DNA from: Cranoglanis bouderius
Lineage: Eukaryota; Chordata; Actinopteri; Siluriformes; Cranoglanididae
Assembly: GCA_023630585.1 (NCBI GenBank)
Contig: CM042551.1
Span: forward strand, 6,526,501 to 6,590,500
Reading direction: 5' to 3'
DNA length: 64,000 bases
Part shown: piece by piece, positions 44,701-56,158 of the stretch
Layout of the letters: every line of letters begins with the position of its first letter
Position numbering within the stretch: the first letter of the stretch is position 1
Translations under genes and position numbers: made by a program
Notes under the pieces: model-generated
Database searches by the model: none
The model's input: only the letters and a program-made list of their open reading frames with translations
Told to the model about the DNA's origin: nothing

Positions 44701-46644
44701 GGAAAGTCACAGCATAGACCGTATCTGCAGTGCTTCATTGCTATATTTAAGATCTTTTCAACATATTTTGGCAGCTGTCGCTTCTGCTGCACTACACTTT
44801 GATGGGAAAAAGCTATTTATTATACGACTACACCCTATTTACAGCATACAGTGACATTACAATTGTAGGGACGTTTAAATTATAAATGTCCTCTCATTGA
44901 AATTGACATCTAGTTTTGGAAGTCTGTCATATTTTATATATATATATATATAGCTATAAAATGTATGCCTTGAGACTGAGCTGGTGAGTTGAGTTGGTAG
45001 TTTAACCCCTAACACTGCATTTCAAAGCCGTCTTGGAAAGTTGCTGGTGCTCTATAAGTATGCAGGAACATTTGGCACAGTTTGTCAGAAGGAGCCAGAC
45101 TACTCCCTCAGTGTTTATTGGCCTTTTGGATGCCCAGACTGAAAGTTCAGTCTGATGGAGAGACCATCACTTCAAAGAAAGAGACACAGTCATAACTCAG
45201 GACATTACTGGCATACCTTTACTGGTAATGTAAATTGAGCTTTGTACCAGCCTTCTAATGATATTTTTCCAGTATGCACTCTTTCACATTTGCCATTAAA
45301 AGACATTTTACACTGTATAAGATGTATTAGAAATCCCACATACAATGGATTTGGTGGAATTTAAATTGGAGTTTGTTAGCACCAGTGTCTTCTGTTTATA
45401 ACTACATTCTAGCAGTTGCTAATAAAATATTTGCTCAGAGGAGAAACCCTGGTCTTTTTAGCACCCCAGGCTCTGTAAATGGGAGAAAAAACAAATGATG
45501 TGGACCACCAACAACCAGCCAATCAGGACATGGAGGCATCATTACCTGCCTCTCCCTTTGCACTAGCATTCACACATTTGAGCATGTCTTTGGAGGGAAC
45601 ACTACACAGTCAGGATGAATGTGTGTATTGTGTTTATATTTTGAGTTTCAGAAGACCTTCTATCAGCTTATCTCCAATAATATCACTGATTACATCCTTA
45701 TCACCACATTGTCTGTGTCTGCTGGTGATTTGTTTATAAATGACCTGTATCATCCTGTTCTGACTGTCCCATTTATCTGATGAAGCATTTAGTACTCAGT
45801 ACTCCTTAATTTCTGAATCACTTAAATTTCCAGGCTTTTTTCCCCTGATTATGTTCTATCCATGTTTCCTGATTATGTTCTCTGACCATGTTCTATCACT
45901 TGATGGTCATTTTGCATGATCAATGTATGACTATAATGTAACACGTCAATATAACATTTAAATAATAAATATGGATTTTCTTTCCATGATGCCACCAATC
46001 ATGATTAAAAAGAGAGAGCATGTTAATAAGATTTTTTAGTTTATTTTCTTCATCACTTTATGAAAGTAAGAAATAAGAGGGCCTTTCTCTCATGTAAACT
46101 CTGAGCACAGTGTTTCAGCTATTGAAAGTGTACAGTGAGTGTAATAGGAGGCCTAAATGTTTTAGCATAAACTTTGAAAGGACATAATGGTTGTGCCTGG
46201 GGGACGTGTTGAAGTCCACCCACCCCATCCTTCACTGCACCAGCGAGGGCACAGGAAATTCCAGCACGGTGCTGAGAAGAAGCATGAGCCTCGGGGCTGT
46301 TGAGTCTCTCAGAGATCTACACTGTGTACATTCATCTTCTGTATTATACAGTATATCGCACAACCATCTGCAGAAAATAAAGCAAAATACACTGTATTCT
46401 CACTTCAAGACACTTTATGTATTTGAAAAGGTGGGTGTATGATCTGTTTTTCAGAACTCCAGCGTACAATTACAACCATATTAAGATCTAGCACATGCAG
46501 TATACAGTATGTAAATACAAATATATTTTCATAAGTTTAGCTTTAGAGTTTTTATACCACATTGCTGTTGCTCTATATAAATAATCTTTTAAAAGTGTTT
46601 GATTGTTAATATGGTGATATACATTTTCTGTGAGCCATTTTTGG
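41731..46644. other. Gene-poor sequence (about 4.9 kb)
   Basis: Mostly unassigned AT-rich DNA. Noted items: a G-rich stretch at 43890-44000 with a G homopolymer near 43988-43997, a pyrimidine-rich stretch at 44210-44340, a short (TA)n at 44935-44953, and complex blocks at 42960-43200 and 45480-45560 that might be regulatory. No coding exon is recognised. Confidence 0.4.
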
Positions 46645-46774
46645 AAGGAGTCTCCAGTGTCAGCATTTTTGTAACAGTTAGTATTAAAGCTATAACTTTA
46701 AGCTTTCCAAAAAAAGAAATTATTCAGGACAGACAAGCTGCATTTTATCTTATTAACTTCAAGAGAGACTTTAT
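46645..46774 (+). repeat. Dispersed repeat family C, interrupted by Tc1
   Basis: GGAAGGAGTCTCCAGTGTCA and CTTATTAACTTCAAGAGAGA match the copies at 22998 and 50890. The match stops at the TA where a Tc1-like element begins, so the Tc1 inserted into or beside this older repeat. Confidence 0.6.
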
Positions 46775-46775
46775 A

Positions 46776-47530
46776 CAGTGGTGCTTGAAAGTTTGTGAAG
46801 CCTTTAGAATTTTCTACATTTCTGCATAAATATGATCTAAAACATCATCAGATTTTCACACAAGTCCTAAAAGTAGATAAAGAGAACCCAATAAAGAGAA
46901 CCCTGATAAAGAGAACCCAATTTTAAAAATGAGACAAAGAAAATTTGGTCACTTATTTATTGAGGAAAATGATCCAGTATTACATATCTGTGAGTGGCAA
47001 AAGTATGTGAACCTGTGCTTTCAGTATCTGGACCCCCCTGTGCAGCAATAACTGCAACTAAACATTTCTGGTAACTGTTGCTCAGTCCTGTACATCGGCT
47101 TGGAGGAATTTTAGCCCATTCCTCAGTAAAGAACAGCTTCAACTCTGGGATGTTGGTGGGTTTCCTCACATGAATTGCTTGCTTCAGGTCCTTCCACAAC
47201 ATTTCTATTGTACTAAGGTCAGAACATTAACTTTATTCTTTTTTAACCATTCTTTGGTAGAACAACTTGTGTGCTTAGGGTTGTTGTCTTGCTGCATGAC
47301 CCACTTTCTCTTGAGATTCAGTTCACAGACAGATGTCCTGATATTTTCCTTTAGAATTCGCTGGTATAATTCAGAATTCATTGTTCCATCAATGATGGCA
47401 AGTCGTCCTGGACCATGAGGAATCAAAACACGCCCAATCCATGAAACTACCACCACTGTGTTTCACAGATGGAAGAAGGTTCTTATGCTGGAATGCATTG
47501 TTTTCTTTTCTCCAAACATAACACTTCTCA
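46776..47530 (-). mobile_element. Tc1-like transposon, 5'-truncated
   Basis: The left end CAGTGGTGCTTGAAAGTTTG follows TA and continues with TTTCTGCATAAATATGATCT, a recognisable Tc1 arm. A minus-strand transposase remnant follows. No right arm is found; similarity fades near 47530. Confidence 0.82.
46957..47456 (-). pseudogene. Tc1-like transposase C-terminal remnant
   Basis: Frames with MNSELYQRILKENIRTSVCE, VMQQDNNPKHTSCSTKEWLK (the second-motif DNDP reads DNNP, so Asp is Asn) and a downstream piece with EWAKIPPSRCTGL. The third catalytic motif is lost at the frame break near 47204. Inactive. Confidence 0.85.
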
Positions 47531-48502
47531 TATATTACTGCTTGCTGTATGTGCCTACCTGATTCTTATTATTATCTCTTTTATTGTCTTTTTAAACTCC
47601 TTGTGAGGGCATTTTGAGCCTCATTTAATGGATAAAGGAGTTATACAAATAAATATATTTTTTTGTTCTGGATATACAGCTCATTAAAACTGCTTTGTAT
47701 GCAGTCCATAACTATAAGCATAAAATAACTGCAAAGTGATTGTATCATGAACGCACCGTACTCACACAAGGACTAGGTTAGAAAGAGAGAGGGGTGAGAA
47801 CAGTGGGATGCTGGGAGACCATAAAGCACATAGTGAGAGGGAGGTTGAGATATTTTATTTCTGATTTGTGAGGGAAGAGAGGGAAGTCTACTGGCGGCGC
47901 AATGCATACAATCCAGAGGAAGTGGTTATGAAGAAAGTAAAACAGTAAAATGGCACCAGTACAGAAGCTTTAGATTCAGCCTGAGACTTCAATATCTGCA
48001 GCTCTGCTTACGTATTATATCTACACTGGAGGCATTTATGAGTCTTGTCTTAAAAGTGCAGACATTTTAAAAAAAAATATTAAATTTAAATATGATTAAG
48101 GGGTCAAAATAAGACAATATGGGGTTAATTCAATTAGTCATCATCTTAATCATTAACCACACTCTTGAAAATAGACCTGTTAGGTCTACAACTCTTTGGT
48201 TTGTCCCTGTGGGAGAATCATTAATGGGTCTATGTAGAACCATATAACAGCATGTTTTCACTTCAGAAAGGGGTCCAAGAAGAACCTTCCTTTCTTCACA
48301 GGAATCCTGTTCTTAGAATAAGAATGTACATTGAAATTCAAAGAAAATGTTTGTAGTTACAGGAACCTATAGAACCGGAGAGTTTAAGAGTTTAAGAGTT
48401 CATCCTGACACTTCTTGCTGTACTTAAAGCACTTTTGTCTATACGGTTACTGCAAAACTAGGGCAAAGGGGTTTTGAATGGTAAATAAAGGAAAATTTAC
48501 CT
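47531..48502. other. Gene-poor sequence with a possible MITE
   Basis: At 48160-48330 a stretch (ACACTCTTGAAAATAGACC, GGGTCTATGTAGAACC, AAGAAGAACCTTCC) resembles the fish MITE type with ACACTCTT ends and GGTTCTA-rich arms. Similar traces lie at 12480-12600 and 58610-58775. Nothing else is recognised. Confidence 0.4.
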
Positions 48503-48720
48503 TTCATTCATTCATTCATTCATTCATTCATCTTCATTAACCACTTTATGCTGGTCATGCTCACGGTGGATCTGGTGTCTATCCTGGGAGCACTGGGCAT
48601 GAGGCCAGAATACACCCTGGATGGCATGCCAATACTCACACACACTCATTCTCAACTAGGAATAATTTAAAGTCACCAGTCCACCTACTGGATTGTTTCA
48701 TTCAATCAGAATGAGGAAGG
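48503..48720 (-). repeat. SINE family B-related, degraded
   Basis: (CATT)n, then CATCTTCATTAACCACTTTA, GGTGGATCTGGTGTCTATCC and AATACACCCTGGATGGCATG. It is an inverted relative of 48990-49275 and of the family B tail. Confidence 0.55.
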
Positions 48721-48989
48721 CAATATTTTCAACTAATGGAATTATTTAAACAAATAATATTACACTGTGCATCCACAAGAAACATTATTTCATCTCACCG
48801 TGCACTGTACATTATATATAGTTGAGATCACAATAAAGATCTACTTGACTACTTGAAAAATGTAACTTGTCACAGTAACTTGTCACAGTTGTTATCAGGT
48901 GCCAGACTTTGGTCTCACTCATTATGGAAAATAATCCAATATTGACATAAAATAATGGAAATAAAACTTCATATGATCACTGGAGTCAT
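48721..48989. other. Short unassigned spacer
   Basis: AT-rich spacer between two oppositely oriented SINE-like copies. Nothing is recognised. Confidence 0.4.
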
Positions 48990-49275
48990 TGAAGGGTCCC
49001 AGCTTCAGTTCTGGTCTTTGTGGATGTTTCACATGTTCTCCCTGTGTATTTGTGGGTTTCCTCCGAGTTCATTGGTTTCCTCCCACCTCTCAAAAACATG
49101 CCAGTAGATGGACCGGTGACTCTAAATTGCCCCTGAGTGTGTGAGTGTGTGTGCATGGTGTTCTGTGATGGATTGGTTGCCATCTAAGATGTATCCCGCC
49201 TCACATCTAGTTTCCCTGGTATAGACTCCAGATCCATGGCAACCTTGACTAGAATAAACTTGTTACTGGAGATGA
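48990..49275 (+). repeat. SINE family B-related, degraded
   Basis: Blocks CACATGTTCTCCCTGTGTAT, GTGGGTTTCCTCCGAGTTC, GGTATAGACTCCAGATCC and a tail of (GAAC)n. The head lacks a clear B box. Confidence 0.6.
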
Positions 49276-49719
49276 ACGAACAAACAAACGAACGAACGAA
49301 TATATCCTACACTATTTGACTATATTTTGTTTGGCTGTTGTTGAACATCTGTGAACACACTAAATGTCTTGCTATAGTTTAAATGTAGTATTTTTCAGTC
49401 TACTTCATTTTCTTCTTAGTGAATGCATACTTTTGCACTTGACTGTATTCTGTAACTGTGGAGAAATAGCCTTATTTTTGGTGAAAGCAACTGAACAATC
49501 TTTGTGTGTTACATGGTTAGGAAATGTTACAGTACAAGTTTGTGAAATTGTGTCATTTGAATGCAAATATTTCTGAAGTTTGCCTAAACTGTATGAAATC
49601 TCCAAAAATGTCCAGTTTCGCCTTCACAATAACTTCATTTTGGTCATTCTTGCACAACTTATGTTTTGGTTTTCACCCCACCTTTTCAGTCCACTGGGTG
49701 TAGCAATGATTTTGAAACT
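49276..49719. other. Unassigned spacer
   Basis: AT-rich sequence with short open frames and no recognisable product or repeat. Confidence 0.4.
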
Positions 49720-50200
49720 TAGTTCTACAAAGGTCTGGAGCACTCGAGCCCAGTCTGCTCCCAGGCCTATCTCTCTTTCTCGCTTCGGCTCACTTCACCT
49801 CGATCTCTGCTCCGAGACGTCAATTTGCTGCTGTTCTCAGCATTCTTGCTCATCTCAGCCATGATCTTTTCACTTTGGCCACAATTAGGGGCCTGTTTGT
49901 TTTGTATTCTGGTGAATCAAGTAATAGCCGTGTGTTTTTGTAAGACTTTATCCGCAGATCTTGCACAACAAAGTGAGAGGAAATGGTCCTCAAGTCAGAT
50001 CGAGGGGCAGAAAAGAGGGAGGCAGAGGAAATGGACGGCGATATTACTATGCAGAGATCAGACTTATCTGAGGACCAGTTCCAAAGGCCTCAGGCCAAGC
50101 ATGCTGGATATGGCCAGAACTATGCTTTCAGCCTTTGCTCCTGCCTGCTTAAAGGATTGGAGTTTAATAACTCTAAGTTGTTTAATGTTCGTTTTTTAAA
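49720..50200. promoter_or_regulatory. Candidate conserved non-coding block
   Basis: The longest stretch of complex, repeat-free sequence in the interval, for example GCTCCGAGACGTCAATTTGC, CTTTGGCCACAATTAGGGGC and GGCCTCAGGCCAAGCATGCT. Open frames at 49825-50199 and 49983-50240 overlap in different frames and have no recognisable domain. It lies about 5.5 kb upstream of ferd3l and about 9 kb upstream of twist1, so an enhancer role is possible. Not aligned. Confidence 0.35.
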
Positions 50201-50889
50201 CTGTGTTTCTGTGATTTGTAATTTAAATTTCATAGCTTGACCAAACAATCCACCTTTTTTGCTCCATCTCTTCCTACTTTCTGCTAATTTGTGTATACTG
50301 GCAAAATATGGTACTGTACATTTGTAAATGTACCATCAGTGGTACAACAGTCAAATTTTAGACTTTAGTGAGTTTTGGAGGACTTCCACAAGTTTCTGAG
50401 CCTACTGCAAATCCAGTCTCTGTGGACCCACAAAGTTTATAGTTTGTAGAGACACTGCGTAGTCAGTTCCAGAACTAAAACTATAGAAATTGGTCTTAAT
50501 GAAAGGGTAGATATTGTGTCAAAAATATTACTCAATTAATGATACCCAACTCAAGTTAAATTATGTCCATTTGTAATGGATTCAACAATTTAAACTAAAA
50601 AGTAAGTTATTTTACCTGAAATTCTATGCTAGGACAACACAGTCTCATGGTAATGCGGAAATGGAAAGCTTAGGGGCGGAGCTCTTAATTTCTTACAATA
50701 TCATTTCTCATGACTTCCTTCATGCAAAATCCAACCACACAGCTCTCTCGTGTTTGATTTCATTTGATTGCTGTTTTAAATATAGTTACACCACATTGCA
50801 GTGGAATTATGGATGCTCCATGCAAACAATTTCTTAAAAATTATTATTAGATTAGATTAGATTACCCTTTATGATGTTGTTGATATGAC
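50201..50889. other. Unassigned spacer
   Basis: AT-rich. A short (TTAGA)n patch is near 50848-50864. No gene is recognised. Confidence 0.4.
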
Positions 50890-51205
50890 GGTTTCTGTGA
50901 GGAGTCTCCAGTGTCAGCACTTAGTAACAGTCAGTAAGTTTTCTGCCATGTAAAAGTCTCCAGGACAGAAGATTTCATACTTTGTGGTTTCTTGGTAACA
51001 TGATAAGCTGTTTTTTTTCCTCATATTAACTTCATCAGAGAGAAAAACAGAGAGTGGTGAGGGAACGACTAGCTGCTATAACATGAGTGATAATAGGAAC
51101 TCTCATGGACATTCCTCAACAATGAATGCAATCGTTGGCTAATTGCTGTGGTATAAGAGGAATTTAAACATATTGTGACAAGTATTCACTTAGGGGTGGT
51201 TATTC
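50890..51205 (+). repeat. Dispersed repeat family C
   Basis: GAGGAGTCTCCAGTGTCAGC, CAGTAAGTTTTCTGCCATG and GGCTAATTGCTGTGGTATAA match the copy at 22998 in order and spacing. Confidence 0.62.
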
Positions 51206-51212
51206 CACTTTA

Positions 51213-51400
51213 GGGCAGTGGTAGCTCAGTGGTTAAGACACTGGACTACTGATTGGAATGAGTTCAAATCTCAGTACAGCCAACTTGCCACTGCTGGGCC
51301 CTTGAGCAAGGCCCTTAACCCTCAACTGCTTGTTGTATAAAAATGAGATAAATGTAAGTCATTCCGAATAAGGGTGTCAGCCAAATGCCATAAATGTCGG
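51213..51400 (+). repeat. tRNA-derived SINE, family A, plus-strand copy
   Basis: The head begins GGCAGTGGTAGCTCAGTGGT, an A-box-like sequence, and is followed by the B-box-like GAGTTCAAATCTC about 40 bp on. Then come GGGCCCTTGAGCAAGGCCC, CCCTCAACTGCTTG and the tail with CCAAATGCCATAAATG. This copy shows the SINE in its transcribed orientation. Confidence 0.82.
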
Positions 51401-52309
51401 GCTGCATTACATCATCGAAAACTCAAATGTTTCATTTCTTACTTACTAAATAAATGTATAATAAACAGAATTGTGATTGGATTGATAGCCAAATGAGGAA
51501 AAATGAGTCATGACATTTCAAAATGAAAATTTAAAGATTAAAAAGTGGAAACATTGTAATGATGCTCGATTAATTCAGTACTAATCCCCTAAAATGATAC
51601 TTACAGTAAGTACTATTACTTGAGTACTTTCCTCCTATGGCCAGTCCAGTTAATCTCCTCACAGTAGCATCCCTATTTACAAGTGGAAGGAAGACTCTTG
51701 ATGGTGACAAGCATTTGTAGTGCAGTTGGAATCTTGTCAAGAAATGTCAAGACAATTTATTATGTCATATGTTGATAAGCAAAATGCCTGGCCTAAGGAA
51801 ATCAGCAATCTGCTGATTCAGCAAAGACTGCTGTCTAAATCATTTGACCTTTTTAAAGGCTCATATAAAGCAGGATATCATCTGCCTTACTGTATCTACA
51901 GTTTGCCTATTGGCACTGTAAGCCCTAAATACTTACTCTGGGTGCACCAGGTCATTGTTTCTTTGCTGCTCATTTTCTTTTATTTTATTTCTTATTTAAA
52001 ATCAATATTTACCCAGGAGCAGCCCCTGGGGCTCAGGATCTCAGGATTACCTCATATTCTCCTTGTCCAGCTGTGCTTTCTCAGCGTCTCCATGACAACG
52101 ACAGGAATGTGCACATCATGTTTATCCTCCTGCCAAGAAAACAAAGTCAGACAGACAAAGAAAAAGAGAGAAATAGCAAAGATGCTCTTACCTTCCTTGA
52201 TCGAAGCCTGTGGAGAGTCAGTGGTCCAGAACAAATAGCTTTTTTTTCAATGAACACAATTCATGACAAAGTGAAGCTGATTTACTAATGGACTATTTTA
52301 TTAAGAAGG
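51401..52309. other. Unassigned sequence
   Basis: It contains a 172-codon open frame at 51720-52238, including a Leu/Ile-rich stretch, but no family resemblance, no splice context and AT-rich composition. I do not call a gene. Conserved-looking sequence near 52010-52220 could be regulatory or an old exon. Confidence 0.4.
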
Positions 52310-52905
52310 AGTAAAACACTTCAGGACTTGCTGTTAGAGAAAAATAATCAACGATGGGGTGGTGTGATGCCATTAACACCTTGAAATTGATTATTTTTCA
52401 CTAACAGCAAGACAACAAAGTGTTTAATTCCTCTTATAACACAGCTATTTCCCAATGATTACAATCTTCAGTGTTAGTGAATGGCATGTCATACTATTTA
52501 ACCATTTATCGTTACATTCATTGTTGTGGAACATCCACAAAACAAGTCAGTTCCAGGTATCACTTACATTATAGCAGCTGTAAACAGTCCTGAAGACTTC
52601 CTTGTGCTAAGAGACTCCTTCCATAAATGTTAAATACAGAAAGTTTCAACATAACAATGATTAGATTGATTAGATTTTCCTTGTTAAATGACACAATTTT
52701 TCATTTGTTTATTTCATTCGTTTATAGATTATATGATGTGTCTGCCATACAAGTCTCTGTGTACGCTGTTACTATAGAAACAATAATATATTAGAACAGG
52801 TGCAGACAGCACTACTGTCAGAGTTACTGTTATAGAAAATTATTCACCTTCTGACCAATCACAATCGAGAATTCCACGTCATTGTGGTATAAGTACCATT
52901 TAATA
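52310..52905 (-). repeat. Dispersed repeat family C, long inverted copy
   Basis: It contains an internal palindrome (CTTGCTGTTAGAGAAAAATA against its complement near 52393-52412), ATTCCTCTTATAACACAGCT, GAGACTCCTTCCATAAATGT and ACTGTTATAGAAAATTATTC near the end. It matches 5430-5950 in order. Confidence 0.6.
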
Positions 52906-52991
52906 AATATTTTTTTACTTGTTTGGCAAGGTGGTTGACCTGAATATGTTCCTCATGTCAATATCACAAGCCAGCAGAAAAAACAGCTTTC

Positions 52992-53126
<135 letters not shown>

Positions 53127-53318
53127 TTGATTTAGAGACAGTTGCCTATTTGACGTCCTGTACAAAAGCTATCATGTCACACCTTTCTGATTAGTCATCA
53201 TAAATATTCCCCAGACAGACTCCCTGTTATCAGCTAAACCTGCGCAAAGACTTATTACAGCCAGAAGATGGAATGGGCCGCTCTCTTAAATCACTACACA
53301 CTCACTCTGTCCCGAGGT

Positions 53319-53319
<1 letters not shown>

Positions 53320-53390
<71 letters not shown>
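53320..53390. repeat. (CA)n microsatellite
   Basis: About 35 CA units. Confidence 0.97.
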
Positions 53391-53392
<2 letters not shown>

Positions 53393-54418
53393 AGGAAACA
53401 GTACAGTGCATGACCAGGTCAACACTCCAAAAGTGATCCATATTTCACAGTGTTTAAGATTACAGTGGCTGCCTGTCTGACCAACAAAGCCTTGCTTTGA
53501 AAGACCAATATATGTCCATATGGTTTTCTTCTGGTTTTCCCAATGTTAATAACTATAAGCATTATTCATCTTTAATATACTGACTTATTGTTTGGTTTTA
53601 CATCTAAAATCATATGCAGTATGCAGTTTAATGCATTATTATTCACTGTAACTGCAAGAAAACTAACAGGAAAAGCTAACAATAAGGAGGAAAGAGGAAC
53701 CTAAGTGGTTACCTCACCAATCTGGTGGCCTGGTTGTCAGATCTCAGTGTCTAGTGCTTTCATTGACTGAATATTTCATAGTATTAATTTGAATATCTCA
53801 ATAATTCAAGACCTTACAGTAAGAAATGTTGATTATGGTCACATCAACCATTTTTCAGATTTCAGAAAGAAAACCACATTATCTTAAACCTAGTAACTTT
53901 GAAGAAGGGTTTAAGCTCCGCCCACTTGGCACAATCATGTCATGTCATAAATCCATGAATGAGTGTTTCCTACTATAAATATCAAGTTATGTGTCATTAT
54001 CATATACAAATCAGTTTTTTTTTTGTAAACCTTATAAACCGCACTTAATAGTGTCGGACTACATGAAATCACTTTTATATTCATTTACTTTTTTCACTCA
54101 GATTTTTTCATGTGCATTTCTATCTCTATTACGTAACCTATTACAGAGGAATTTCTCAAAATGTTGATAATTGCTGGATATATGATAGGTTGTATACTGA
54201 AAATGGCATAAAAAAAAGCAATGTTTATAGTAGTGCTTGGTATTTTCTTGATAAAAGGTGAATAAATTGTAGTCTAGAAAACTGTTCTGTAATATTTTTT
54301 CTCTGAAGAGAATGAAATAAAGATTTTGATCATTTTGATCTTATATAATTTATATTTATTAATTTAAATATATTTATATTTATATAATCTATGCATATTT
54401 AATTAGACGGGGCCTCAT
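53391..54418. other. Unassigned spacer
   Basis: AT-rich with no gene or clear repeat. Confidence 0.4.
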
Positions 54419-54438
54419 TGCATATATATATATATATA

Positions 54439-54532
<94 letters not shown>
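54419..54532. repeat. (AT)n(AC)n(AT)n microsatellite
   Basis: TA repeats flank a central AC run of about 35 units. Near-symmetry gives open frames on both strands, which are artefacts. Confidence 0.96.
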
Positions 54533-55341
54533 AGACTTGCAGAATTGCTGGAAGGCTAAATGTTTGCTTGGATGGCTTTGAAGTCATGGAAAAGGAATCC
54601 CAATAGTCCAGAAACTATTATCAGGCCAAAGATTAATGAAATTAAGAACCGACAAGTAATGACAGTTAATGAAACACTCTTTTTTTATTTTTTTAAAAAC
54701 TAGGTAGATAATATTAAACTTTTAAACTTTTCTTTTTTAACTCAGAGACACCAGTGGGAGCTTTACCATGGGAACGGGGAACTATTTGCACTAATTTGCA
54801 AAAGAAAGGCCATTCAAGTATAGTGACTGTTAGGGAATGTTATATTTGGTCTCTAACATTGGGCATTTAAGTAGCAGAAGTCTTATTACTTAGCCTCAGA
54901 GTGCACTGGGAAACCGAGCAAACACGACTGAGTGACCCTTTGTCAAGAGGCTCTTTTCTTTAGGCCATCATTAAGGACTGCAGAGCACAAGTGAGATCAA
55001 ATGGAAGAATCACTAGGCTATTGCAGGACTGCTGGACCTTTCTCTTTTTCTCTCACCCTCACAGCCAAACTGGGATTATATTGAATTTAAAGGCACCTGA
55101 AGACATGAGAATGGAGCCGAATGAGCAGCCTTATTGAATCAGCAGGGATTGGGCCCTTTGGATTTTTGCCAAAACGGAACTGACCTCAACGCTCTGACAG
55201 GATTATCCAAAAAAAAAGGTGAATTACAGGCGTCAGTGCATGGCGTCCACGCGTCCCTGACCATCAGCCGCCATATCACATTAAGATTAAAAGCACTGAC
55301 TTCACTCATAAGGAGTAGTCCTTAATCCGTTGATATGGTGG
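54533..55341 (+). promoter_or_regulatory. ferd3l upstream region
   Basis: About 800 bp between the microsatellite and the TATA box. The part at 54890-55320 is complex sequence, including CCTTTGTCAAGAGGCTCTTT and CATCAGCCGCCATATCACAT. It is a likely proximal control region by position, with no specific element demonstrated. Confidence 0.35.
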
Positions 55342-55349
55342 TATAAAAG
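55342..55349 (+). promoter_or_regulatory. ferd3l TATA box
   Basis: TATAAAAG, 53 bp upstream of the start codon. Transcription would begin near 55372, giving a 5' UTR of about 30 bases. Confidence 0.75.
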
Positions 55350-55401
55350 GCGCTAAAGTCAGAAGTCGACATGTAGCCCTTTCACAGGACTATTCTGAGC
55401 C

Positions 55402-55830
55402 ATGGACACGCAGAGGCCTTTCCTCGAGCCGACCATGTTTAACTTCGTCAGCGATATGAACTGCGACGTGCCTCCGGGTTCCGTCTTTGGAGGCGCGGAA
55501 GCCCTGGACGCATCACTCACTTACCACATGGACTATCACGGAGCACGTGAAGACCTCACCTCCGCCATTAACGGGTTTGACTGCACAGGTGCGCGCGCAG
55601 GTGAGAGCGGCGTCCGGAGGGCGTCGAAACGGAAACGCGTTATCACGAGCGTGCAGCGACGAGCCGCCAACATCCGCGAGCGCAGGAGGATGTTCAGCCT
55701 GAACGAGGCTTTCGATGAACTCCGGAGGAAAGTGCCGACCTTCGCATACGAGAAGAGGCTGTCGAGGATTGAAACGCTGCGTCTTGCCATCGTTTACATC
55801 TCCTTCATGACGGAATTATTGGAAAAATGA
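55402..55830 (+). CDS. Fer3-like bHLH transcription factor
   Basis: An intronless 142-residue protein. The C-terminal bHLH domain (about residues 85-140) is clear: basic region RRAANIRERRRM, helix 1 FSLNEAFDELRRKVPTFAYE, loop EKRLSR and helix 2 IETLRLAIVYISFMTELL. The pattern NIRERRRMFSLNEAFDELR with KVPTFAYEKRLSRIETLRLA identifies Ferd3l (N-Twist/Nato3), which in vertebrates acts in the floor plate and ventral neural tube and as an E-box-binding bHLH factor. The N-terminal 70 residues are acidic and variable. The start is fixed by the TATA box and short leader. Human FERD3L is slightly longer and also has one coding exon. The location between polr1f and twist1 supports orthology. Confidence 0.95.
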   Translation: MDTQRPFLEPTMFNFVSDMNCDVPPGSVFGGAEALDASLTYHMDYHGAREDLTSAINGFDCTGARAGESGVRRASKRKRVITSVQRRAANIRERRRMFSLNEAFDELRRKVPTFAYEKRLSRIETLRLAIVYISFMTELLEK

Positions 55831-55836
55831 AATAAA
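55831..55836 (+). terminator. AATAAA directly after the ferd3l stop
   Basis: AATAAA starts at the base after TGA. If used, the 3' UTR would be only about 15-30 bases; a more distal AATAAA may be used instead (for example near 56026 or 56045). Confidence 0.4.
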
Positions 55837-55858
55837 AGAAATAGACAGGACCTTTTAC

Positions 55859-55859
<1 letters not shown>

Positions 55860-55921
<62 letters not shown>
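55860..55921. repeat. (AAT)n microsatellite
   Basis: About 20 AAT units, 30 bp after the ferd3l coding region. Confidence 0.97.
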
Positions 55922-55922
<1 letters not shown>

Positions 55923-56084
55923 AATATTTATAAGCGTCTCACAAATGACACAACACTGTACAAAAATATACAGCCTATATAGAAGAACACATACATAAAC
56001 ACTGCATACATATATGCAAAACAGTAAATAAACAATAACAAGAATAAATAATAAATCTAAAATTATATACAAATGTATAAAAGT

Positions 56085-56087
56085 AGC

Positions 56088-56158
<71 letters not shown>

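Noticed and set aside
51213..51285. Genuine tRNA gene
   Set aside because: A- and B-box-like motifs are present but the cloverleaf is not complete, the sequence continues into a dispersed repeat body, and several copies exist. It is a SINE head.
51720..52238. 172-codon plus-strand open frame
   Set aside because: No recognisable domain or splice context, AT-rich composition, and overlapping open frames on both strands.
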